Positions 55,368 through 64,000 of a stretch of DNA of 64,000 nucleotides are shown one piece after another (position 1 is the first letter of the stretch; each line of letters opens with the position of its first letter). Origin of the DNA: Gamarada debralockiae (lineage: Eukaryota > Ascomycota > Leotiomycetes > Helotiales > Hyphodiscaceae); the NCBI GenBank assembly GCA_002803225.1, contig NXFV01000391.1:1-64000 (forward strand). Reading direction: 5' to 3'. The translations under genes and the position numbers were made by a program. The notes under the pieces were generated by a model. That model was not told the origin of the DNA and did not search any database. It was given only the letters and a program-made list of their open reading frames with translations.

Positions 55368-56439
55368 ATGGCACCATCCATAGATTTCGCCTCCGATTTC
55401 AATCCGACCCCCTCATCAACCAAAGTCAACCCTTCCAACACACGAACTCTTCTGCTGGCACCTCCCTCCATCGCATCCCATGAAGAAAGCCTCCGAAATG
55501 TCCTGGCTTCCTACGATCGATCTGTTACCGACCTGCAGATGCTCGATCGCCTGTCTGCGGGACTCGTTAGACTGCCTGACTCTACCTACGATTTAATCCT
55601 TATTCTGAGCGATGCAGATGGCACACGGAGTGAGAGCAGCAAATTGTTAGGCAGAGATGTATTTGCCAGAATGGTTACTGCGTTGAAGGCTGGTGGAAAG
55701 CTGCAGAGCCAGGATGGGACATTTGGGCAGGGAGAAGAGGCTACGGAGGGGATATTGGCGGGATTAGTCGCAGACGGGAATGGGATGGTGAAGCCAGATT
55801 ATAGTGCAGAGTCAGTGCCTCTACGATTAAGGAGGAAGGACAAGAGCGCGGCAGTATCGAGTGCAGGGCCTGCAGTGGCAACAGTCACGGTGCCAGTGAA
55901 CGTGAAGAGAAAAAGCGTGGATATGACAGGAAACAGGCCGAACGGAGTAGGCTTCGTGGATTTCAGCGATGATTTTGGAGAGCCTATGATCACAGGGGAG
56001 GATGACGACGATGATGAACTCATTGACGAGGACACACTGCTCACAGAGGAAGATCTTAAGAGACCGGTAGCAGTTCGTAAGTCTCTCTTTATCCCTATCA
56101 ATATCAACCCATCCTAACAAATTCAAAGCCCCTGAGTGCGCCCCGAGAGTAGGCAAGCGCCGCAGAGCATGCAAAGACTGCACCTGCGGGCTCGCGGAGA
56201 AAATCGCAGCGGAAGACGCAGCCAAACGCTCCACTGCAGACGCGCAACTCAAGATCCTCAAGCTCGGCGCTGACGATCTCGCGGAAGTCGATTTCACGGT
56301 CCAGGGAAAGGTTGGGTCATGTGGGAATTGTAGTCTGGGAGATGCGTTCCGGTGTAGTGGGTGTCCTTACATTGGGCTCCCGGCTTTTTTTAAGCCAGGC
56401 GAGGAGGTGAGGTTGCTTAATAATGATGTGCAGCTTTAG
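55368..56439 (+). CDS. DRE2: Fe-S cluster assembly protein Dre2 (anamorsin/CIAPIN1)
   Basis: Two exons, 55368-56076 and 56129-56439, giving 339 residues. Dre2 takes electrons from Tah18 in the early step of cytosolic Fe-S protein assembly and has a role in mitochondria-linked survival. The N-terminal part (to about 130) is the methyltransferase-like domain without a SAM site ([22 protein letters not shown]). A linker follows with [28 protein letters not shown]. The intron joins VAV to [21 protein letters not shown], the CX9CX2CXC cluster motif (Cys about 240-255). The twin CX2C motif is [15 protein letters not shown] near the C-terminus, then [15 protein letters not shown]. All eight cluster-ligand cysteines are present. 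Confidence 0.95.
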
Positions 56440-57036
56440 AGGAGAGGTTTTTGATGGGTGGGTGGCGTTTTGATAGATGGATGGCAGGAATGAATCCACC
56501 GGTGTGTCGGTGTGTATAGACATAGGGATCACCTTCACTGATGGCCAAGAAAGCAGACGTATATTTATCTCGATCGTTCATCGCCTTTGAACATTTCAAA
56601 TTCGGTGATATTGTTGAGTATTTAAAGAGGTTCCATCGATGTCTTCGCCTCGCCCCAGAGCTTTGAATCCCATTGAACAGATCCGATGCCACAATCGGCT
56701 TGCGGAGTCGAGATAGTGGCCTTGGGATCAGACTTCCAGAACTCCTGAGCAAAGTTGCTCAAGTTATGCAACAATTAGCGTGTGGTGATCTTCTTCAATC
56801 CTTCATCCCGCTTGAAGTATCGAAGAGCCCATCCTGTTGTGAAATTTTCCTGGCTGGCATAATCTGTGGTGCAATGAGCGTCGCTCTTCGAGAGATGAAT
56901 ATATGAGATCTTCCATGACTGTGATGTCGAATGCTTGAGCTGGGCGAAGTTCGATCTCTCTTGAGTTCCTCCCCATTCACATGTTCTGCTCTCCAGACTC
57001 CCTTCGTGGGCTCCCGACTTTCGACGAAGTTCCCAC
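56440..57036. other. Convergent 3' region
   Basis: Between the stops of DRE2 and the small secreted protein gene. No gene was found. Confidence 0.4.
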
Positions 57037-57467
57037 TCAACCCAAGAACCCGCCAACTCTCATCGTAAAGCCGACACGAAATTCCTCGCCCAGTTTGCCT
57101 GGTAGGTTGTATTCGTCCACCTTCCAAAGGTATTTGCGGGCAGTAATTTCGATGGTCTCCTTTATTTCATGTCATAATACTGAATCGTACCTTCCCTCTT
57201 GGGTAGATGCGAAACGGAAAGGGAGGGAGGCAGTAAGAACTCACCAACGATCTTCACCGATTTTGAAGTTTTTGCGTTGAGAAGCATTAGTAAGACTCCT
57301 TGCATCTCACCTTCCCATCCGATCAGCACGTAATCTCCTAGGATGAACGTTTGTGCAGACTGTGAAGATGGGAAGACGACCGCAACTGGTAGGCGAACTG
57401 GGATTGCGAAAGTTAGAGATGCGAAGAGTATAATGGGGACGAAGATGTTTAATGAAAGGAGTTTCAT
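57037..57467 (-). CDS. Small secreted protein, Kre9/Knh1-like N-terminal fold
   Basis: Two exons, 57249-57467 and 57037-57159, giving 113 residues. MKLLSLNIFVPIILFASLTFA is a signal peptide. The mature part, VRLPVAVVFPSSQSAQTFILGD, then YVLIGWEGEMQGVLLMLLN, and VDEYNLPGKLGEEFRVGFTM, follows the short beta-sandwich found at the N-terminus of Kre9/Knh1-like and related fungal surface proteins (P..G..I.W..... L..G pattern, then W.V...LPG..FRVGF). The splice site is not certain: the frame works with a GTTGGT donor at 57248 (a donor also seen in SFM1 here), whereas the stronger GTGAGT donor three bases on does not keep the reading frame. There is no Ser/Thr tail or GPI signal, so it is shorter than typical relatives. 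Confidence 0.6.
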
Positions 57468-58060
57468 GTTTGCTTGTTGATGAGATGAAGATTGATGGGG
57501 ATGAATGGGAGGGAGGGGAAGGGGCGATGTTTTATGCCAAGATGCTGACTTGATTTCGAAGGCTGTCTTTGATATTTTTTTCTGAGAATATATCCAAGAG
57601 AAACACCTCCTTGCTATCATCTGATCAACGTTCGGGATCCGTATCTCATAGCAGCTGTTAGGCGAAATAGGAAGTTGAAAGAGATGAGTTGCCTGGAGTT
57701 AAATCGCTCCGAAAAAGTCAGGGAATCGCGATTATTGAGTAAACATTTCACCTCCTGGCTTAAAGGGGTAAAGGGAAAACACAAGAGTTGATGGGGCCAA
57801 ATACCGAGAATCCTGCATGTTTTGATGGATGCATCAGACGAGCTTGGTACCCAATGATTTCTCAGAGCATTTGCTTTGACTGTTTACAAGGGTTGTGCTC
57901 AATGTGTTGTCACGTCCTAATAGGTTTGCTTCCGTCGCATCTCAGTTCAAGCTCAACTGCTATCCCGCGTTGGAGGCGGTTCACGATTTCCGAACCACTC
58001 TTCTCTTCAGTAGGGGTTCAACATTTGTGAACCGACTACTGAAGATCTGAGGAAACCACT
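57468..58060. other. Intergenic
   Basis: An ORF at 57788-58030 contains a Cys-rich stretch (ICFDCLQGLCSMCC) but no signal peptide or supported splice join. It might be an upstream exon of the next gene; I cannot show this. Confidence 0.35.
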
Positions 58061-58891
58061 ATGAGCAGTTCCAGGTCCAACAGACGGCACTCAAGCCAGC
58101 CCCATCACTCCCATGGTAACGCAGCCAGTACCCATCACGCGACGGACTCGAACTTTTCGCATAGCGACACGACGACACATTCTCAGCTGCAATCGTCATC
58201 ACTCGGACCGCTCCCACCCCAGCATGGCTATGGTGCGAACACTGTTTTGGCTCCTATTGGCGAAGTCAATGTAAACATTGCCACTGGTCAAAACTATGCC
58301 TTCACTGTGGGATGGGGAAACAGCATTACGCTCTAACAAGGGAACGTGTTTGCTTTCATCCTGGTCAATGGAACACAGTTTGGGGAACAAGCTGTGAGCC
58401 CAAAATTTACCATCAATCAAGCCTCAGCATCAGCGTCATCCTCCACCTCCTCCCGAACATCATCTGCGGCCTCCTCATCTTCCGCAACTGCCACATCAGT
58501 CGTACCGTCCTCAACCACAACCGCAGCCAGCTCATCCTCAGGGCTTTCCCCAGGTGCCGAAGCAGGAATTGGCGTCGGCGTTGCTCTCGGCGTTCTGGCT
58601 TTACTTGGCGTTGTATTCCTGGCATGGAGACATCGAAGACGAAATGCCGCGGCCAACAGGATATACGAGGCGCCGGATAACCAATTCGGAAGTAGCAATA
58701 CGAATGGCCAGTATGGACCACAGAGTCCATACACACCATATGGAGATGCACCTCAATATTCGGCTGGAGGATACACGGGTTACCAGGACGCTCAGAAGCA
58801 TGGGGGTTGTGCTGAGGTTCCTGGCTCGACCACTGCGACCCCAGTGGCGGCAGAGGCACCATCACGTCAACAAATTCATGAAGTTCCTTAA
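58061..58891 (+). pseudogene. Single-pass membrane protein gene interrupted by an in-frame TAA
   Basis: The frame from 58061 to 58333 is followed in the same frame, after TAA at 58334-58336, by 58337-58891. The downstream part is typical of fungal type I membrane proteins: GNVFAFILVNGTQFGEQAVSPKFTINQ, a long Ser/Thr linker, one transmembrane segment (AGIGVGVALGVLALLGVVFLAW) with basic stop-transfer HRRR, and a Gly/Tyr-rich tail (YSAGGYTGYQD). No signal peptide precedes it in frame. The TAA sits in CTCTAAC followed by AAG, which resembles a branch site and acceptor, so an intron (for example from GTAAAC at 58271) could remove it. Either a decayed gene or a gene with unfound upstream exons. Confidence 0.45.
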
Positions 58892-59242
58892 GCTTGGATT
58901 TCCATATTAGTATTGTGAGAGGGAGTTGAAGTGGAGGTTTCCATCTTGTCCCAAGTGTTGAGGCTTGACCTGGATTCAAAATTGGAGGGCTTGGATCGGA
59001 ATTCGAGCACGTCAATTTCACATGGTTTGGATGGCCTTAAGGTGCAGTTAGCGAATTTGGGAGCCTCTTGGGACTTTTATGGAGTTTTAATGATACCGTA
59101 CATATTGGAGTCTCAAATAGTTGTTCATACATTAGGCTTCAATTAATCGGTTTAGATCTGTGAGAGAGGATATCTACATATATATATGACTTTGGCTCTA
59201 GAGAAGAGAGCCCTAAAATTACAAATTAAGACGGACGGGAGC
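58892..59242. other. Convergent 3' region
   Basis: Between the membrane-protein frame and the FMT1 stop. Nothing coding was found; a short TATATATA tract lies near 59178. Confidence 0.4.
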
Positions 59243-61079
59243 TCATTCCGGCTTCTCCTGAACTTCTTCAATTCGCTTAGCAGGTCCTTCATCAACTCCC
59301 TTGTTAACACCATCGTCGGTTCCCTTCTCAACCCCAGCGTCGGTTCCCTTGTCGACCTTCCCCTCAATTTCGTTGCCAAATCCTTCATCAACTTCCTCCT
59401 TCACTCCATCGTCCATTTCCTTCTCACGTGCCTCCTCAATCCCTTTTCCAGATACCCGAGAAACCTCTTCTTTCTCCCTATCTGCAATTCTCTCGTCAAC
59501 TTCCTGATCAACTCTTTTACTCGCCCTCCCATGTGAGACATCGTCCTTTAGCCTCTCGGCCCTCACTTTATAGTTATCCCTATACACCTTCCACTCCTCC
59601 CAGTCTTTAACACCTTGGAAAACCTTCGCAGCAGGTTGTTTTCCTTTTCCCTCAACAGTAATTTCCTTCACTCTCAAAGCACCATTCCGGCACAAAAATA
59701 TTACCGCGTCTCCATCGATCACGAAATACCTGGGTCTAACACCATCTTTATCAGAAACCATCACAAAATGAATAACTTCTTTCTCTCCCTCATCAGGTTC
59801 CACACTTGCATATCTGTGCCCCTTGTGTCGTGCGAAGAAGTTCCCAAGAATCTCGGGCACGGAAACGAGCTCGAAGTCTTCGAACACAAGTCGCTTCTTC
59901 GTCTCGGGATTCAAGAGCATGTCGCACCACAATCGACCGAGTGCTCGATATCGGCGTTCGATTGCTGCAGCGGTGTATATGCGCCAGTTAATGTATCGAT
60001 CTAATGAAGTGATCTTTGATGCGTGTATAAGGTTCTTCTTTTCGTACCACCTAACGTCGACGAGAGGAGGGACAAACACACGGTCTTTGAGGCCTTGAAC
60101 GAGCATCGCGGCAGCTAGAGGCGTGATGTAGTTGAGTAAATTTTCATATGTGCATTTGGTTCCAAAGGGTATTGGAAGTCCATTCTTTGGTGTTTGGGCT
60201 AGTATGGTGCCGTTGTCAAAACTCTTCTCGTCGAGGGTTTGCAGCGTAACTCCACACAACTTTGCGCCCGATATGATTGTGTGCTGTAGTGGTGCCGGTC
60301 CTCGAAAGCTGGTGCGTTTGGTTAGAATGAGAGTTGTGAGAAGAGGGCGGAGGCTTACTTTGGCAAGATGGAGGGGTGAACATTGAGGCCCCCATATTCT
60401 GCGCTTCTTAGAATTCGTGATGGTACGAAGAGGCCGAATGAGACGGCTATGATGAGGTTTATAGGCTCATCTTGTGGTTTTGGTAACTGTCCGCAGTCAA
60501 TCTCTCGCTCAAATTGTGGACTTGATGTTACTCACATCCCAACCCGTAAACGTATCTCTTTCATGAATAGGGAGACCGAGTTCTTGGGCAACAGCTTTGA
60601 TCGGTACTATTTATAGTCAGCTTTGCCATGAGATTGTTGGCGCTCTCTCAAGTACCTTCCCGTATCGTCTTCAAAGACCTTCCAGATAGCTTTCCGGGAC
60701 GACAAAGCACATCAATCGAGGCTATCAAATCTGGATTCCGTCTTTGCTCCTCATACAGAGCTCTCAACGATGCGCTACTGAAGGCATCAGATCCACAGAA
60801 GAGGATTCGAAGGGGCTTTGACGTTTTTGGGGATTTGGGGGGATTTGGTGTGTTTGATGTCTTTCGCGTTTGGCCTTCTCGATCCTTTAGCTTTCGCGCT
60901 TGCGAAGCTTCTCGAGCCTCTGGCCCTTGAGCTCCTGGAGTTTGGACACTGTGAACTTTTCGGACGGTGTGACCCTGGACTTTTATAATTTTAGGACTAT
61001 AGAATCTTCCTACACACAAAGACCCCGGTTTGGAAGTTGCTGATCTCGTGACAACATGTCTGAAGACGCGCCAGTGCAT
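59243..61079 (-). CDS. FMT1: Mitochondrial methionyl-tRNA formyltransferase
   Basis: Four exons: 60656-61079, 60536-60606, 60359-60486 and 59243-60308, giving 562 residues. The enzyme formylates Met-tRNA for mitochondrial translation start. The N-terminus (MHWRVFRHVVTRSATSKPG) is a basic presequence. The formyltransferase domain starts at LRILFCGSDAFSSASLRAL, continues through the substrate loop LNVHPSILPNFRGPAPLQHTIISG (formed across the third intron, residues about 200-222) and GVTLQTLDEKSFDNGTIL. The C-terminal tRNA-binding barrel follows (CRNGALRVKEITVEGKGKQPAAKVFQG). An additional tail of about 110 residues is highly charged with imperfect repeats (DAGVEKGTDDGVNKGVDEG) and absent from bacterial enzymes. 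The first donor is GTACTT. It is divergent from CCZ1. Confidence 0.92.
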
Positions 61080-61631
61080 CTCATAACCTTATGAAGGGCT
61101 AGAAAACAATCAGCATTCGATTTATGTATAGGGAGTCCAATGCAAAAGACTCGAGGCTGTATTTGAATCAAAACCACTCGTCTCATCTTCTGCAATCCTA
61201 GAAGACTGGAGAAGAAATCTCATCGTTTGATTCGTTTGACGGGGTGCGGCATTACTAAGGACTAGACATACAACAAATTCTCAAGTAGTGCTTCCGGACA
61301 TGGGGCTGTACTCAAGGACTTGATCACGATGGAGATATATCGAATGAGCGACTGAGAAAGGGGCCGATAGGAGGTGGATGTGTTGTCCACAAGCGACGCA
61401 CGTGATAAACTTCTTTTGACCTGCCTCCGCAATTTTTCTCGGGCATAATTGACAGGGATTCGGGGTCAAGGTCCGCATGCACTTTAAGCCCCAATTACAT
61501 CAGTGCCGTCAAGGACCCAGCACCCGCCCTCGAAGATGCACGAGGGTGGCGGCGTGCGAATGTTTACATCTTTCCTCTTTCCTATCCCTTCCTCTCCCTA
61601 ACACCTCTCTCTGCCCGCACTCGAAAATGCA
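61080..61631. promoter_or_regulatory. Divergent promoter between FMT1 and CCZ1
   Basis: A 552 bp region that must hold both promoters. The CCZ1 side is pyrimidine-rich from about 61565 (TTTCCTCTTTCC words). No other element was recognised. Confidence 0.45.
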
Positions 61632-64000
61632 ATGTCAGAACAACCTCGAAAGGTCACTCCAGCCCAATTAGGCTTCTTAGCCATCTACAACCCCTCTCTG
61701 GGCTCAACAGATGAAACCCTCGACAACCAAATTGTTTATTATTCCTCTGCGGAGTCTCGAGGAGATCGAAGTCGGCAGACAGGCCATTCAGACGCCAATG
61801 CAATACAAGATGCCATTCGGGAACAAAAGAATGAGCGGTTGCGACAAATTGGGCTTGCCCAGGGCATGGTAGAGTTTGGAAGAAGCTTTTCCGAAGGCAG
61901 ATCCGTGGATACAATAGAGACCGAAAAGTCTCGCATTATACTTCATGAGTTGGAGGCAGGCTGGTGGATTCTGGCTGTCAGTCAAATCACTCCCAAAGAC
62001 TTGCCAATGCTGACTCTTCTAGTCCATCAATTTGACAGTTCTCCGCGGTACCGCTAAGACGCCTTCTACCAAAGGCCAAGCCGCTGAAGAGAAAGAGACG
62101 ACCGAATACTCGTCCCGCGAAGTCAAACCTCCAATACTGCTTCTTGGAGACCTGCTGCAAGCCCACTCAACATTCCTTCTACACCATGCCTCTTCGATGA
62201 GCGCGCTCTTTGTCCGAACAAGACGATCAAAGTTTATGGGAATACTGGGACGATACTGGGATACATTTCTGTCAACATGGAACGTCTTGATGCATGGTAA
62301 TCCCGCGAATAACCTTTATGGCGGAATCAAGATTGCCGCTTGTGGAGAGCTTGGAATGGGGGTTGGCGAGGAAGAACGAGGTAGCGGTGAGCGTGAGGTT
62401 CTCGAAGGCTTCGTCGGTCGAATAGATGGACTCGTTGATGTGATAGTGTCCAAATTTGGAGACGGGGACCCAAGAAACGAGACCGAGAAAGGCAAGAAGG
62501 CTCAGAGTCCAGCGAAGCCAAGTGGCCCTTGGCTTGGTTCTGGGGATGAACCTGCAGCAGAAGATGGTGTCATATTCCTTGGCACCGGTGCTCTGTCTAG
62601 GAAATCGCTTCGTGACGTTTCTCATTGGGTTGAGGATCTCTATCGATGGGGTCCTCATGCTTACGGCGTTATCGATAATCCTTCATCGAATCGCCGAACG
62701 AAGAAATCAAAAGCGAAGACACAAGCAAAGAAGAAGGAGCTTTCTCCAGAAGCTAAACAGGGCTCCAGACAAGTCTATGGTCTGAGTATTCGTGACAAGG
62801 CAAAACGACAAAATCCTTTGAAGACAATTCCACCAAAGCCTATGGACGAGGAGGCCGGTGAGCACGATAAACTCAGATCCATGGATCCACACCCGTCAAT
62901 CAAGAGATCGCTTTCTAGCAGAAGCTTTACTAGCACGGACAGCGATTCCAACTATACCAATAAATTTGTTAGCTATCTCAAGTTTGGATATGGGACTTAT
63001 TGGTCTCTGGGCGGAAGTTCGACGAAGCATGAAAGCCAAATCGACACTCAGACAGCTGAGACGCTGTCAACTCCCGCAGGGCAACTCTCGGGCAAAGATA
63101 CCAGCAAAATCTCACCATCCCAGACCCCAATGTATCCGCCTGATGATTCTGTCGGGCACTTTCTAATAGGTCTAATGGGCAACATCGAAGACGAGGAGGA
63201 CGAAGAAGACCTAGCCGAAGGGGATCTCGAAAACTTCATGCAGTATGCTACTGAAACCGACATCTACAACGCAAGATTAGTTCTACGAACTTTGACTTTG
63301 GAGCTGAACAAGGAGGAGGATGCCCGTGCTGAGGCTGATATCAGTATTGACCTTGGAGTCACTGACAGTGAATGGCATTCCTCCTCCAAACACACAGGGT
63401 CTGAGCACACGGAGACGTCCAATACATCTTTCGAAAGTCAGGACCGGAATAAGACGAAGAAACTACACGTCGTTGTCTACGTCAACAAGCCCTTCATTTT
63501 CGTCTTCCTGTTCGAATTGAGGACCAATGCTCTTGCTTTGACCAGTTTATATCGATCTTTGCATTATCAGATTGGACCTCTACATAAGCCCTTGCTCAAT
63601 TCAACCTCATACCGGGCTTCAAAGCCAGATATCGCCACGGCTGGCCCAGAAGATGTCAAAACACCGATCTACGACCTTGTTTACGACCCCAAACTCCTAA
63701 CCGTCAACTCAACGATCCCCAATATACCAGACCCATTCCAAATGCAGCCGAAACCAAATGAATCCTTACCCTGGTCTCGTATCGAAGCATTGAACACTCA
63801 TATGCAAATCATCCAAACCTACATTGCTACCACCCCAGACAAATCTGAGTTTGAACGAACCTGCAAGACAAGCCGCGGTTGGTGGGTCGTCTGGACTCGA
63901 GTACCGGATCCAGAGCAAACTACTACATTGGCTTCTGGCAGCGTCAAGGTTCCCACCCTCATCGCCGAAGACAGCTCAGATTCAGCACAATCTACAGGCA
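61632..64000 (+). CDS. CCZ1: Ccz1-type vacuolar fusion protein, 3' end beyond the window
   Basis: Two exons seen so far, 61632-61976 and 62023 to the window end, about 774 residues without a stop. Ccz1 with Mon1 is the guanine-nucleotide exchange factor for Ypt7/Rab7 and acts on late endosomes, autophagosomes and vacuoles. The start MSEQPRKVTPAQLGFLAIYNPSLGSTDETLDNQIVYY is the first longin strand set of fungal Ccz1, followed by ENERLRQIGLAQGMVEFGRSFSEG and SRIILHELEAGWWILASINLT. The 46 nt intron (GTCAGT donor, TGCTGAC branch, CTAG acceptor) is needed to give WWILA-SINLT. LHVVVYVNKPFIFVFLFELRT and HYQIGPLHKPLL belong to the second longin domain region. A long disordered segment lies between. 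The protein probably ends a short way past 64000. Confidence 0.9.

Overview
The window looks like nuclear DNA of a filamentous ascomycete (Pezizomycotina; Leotiomycetes is my guess from overall gene character, not a measured result). Genes are split by short GT-AG introns, mostly 46-75 nt, with CTAAC/CTGAC-type branch sites. Both strands are used and there are no operons. Most of the sequence is ordinary conserved housekeeping genes; exon structures below were built by hand from splice motifs and protein continuity.

Layout. 0.4-5.5 kb: a secreted DPBB (expansin-like) protein, then a divergent pair of mitochondrial monothiol glutaredoxin Grx5 and a phosphopantothenoylcysteine decarboxylase-like flavoprotein. 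6-17.9 kb: a coiled-coil protein, a low-complexity protein overlapping its 3' end, a branched-chain aminotransferase with a Gcn4/CPC1-type site upstream, two poorly known membrane proteins, ethanolamine-phosphate cytidylyltransferase (with an apparent GT-CG intron), and a conserved protein of unknown role. 19-32 kb: Rae1/Gle2, the Kex1 carboxypeptidase, the SPOUT methyltransferase Sfm1, an Igo1/endosulfine protein, MYG1 and Ice2. 33.7-41.9 kb: a mitochondrial SAP-domain protein, a SAM methyltransferase, two tandem C2H2 zinc-finger paralogues and a short-chain dehydrogenase.

42.4-54.9 kb is the unusual part. An STF2-like gene (minus strand) has its 5' end present twice: once joined to the gene body (about 43.06-43.53 kb) and once as a truncated, diverged copy (about 54.50-54.87 kb) next to the promoter of DRE2. 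Between these direct repeats lie a gene for a roughly 2150-residue protein with a C-terminal ubiquitin-protease (USP) domain, a divergently transcribed six-exon gene of unknown function, and an 82-87 bp minisatellite that ends where the truncated copy starts. The simplest reading is an insertion of about 11.4 kb into the STF2-like gene that brought a replacement 5' end, the logic known for WHO elements at FBA1 in budding yeasts. This is the best candidate for an undescribed system here.

55.4-64 kb: the Fe-S assembly factor Dre2, a small secreted protein, a possibly broken single-pass membrane protein, mitochondrial methionyl-tRNA formyltransferase, and the 5' part of CCZ1, cut by the window end. 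No rRNA, tRNA, CRISPR array or recognisable transposase was found.
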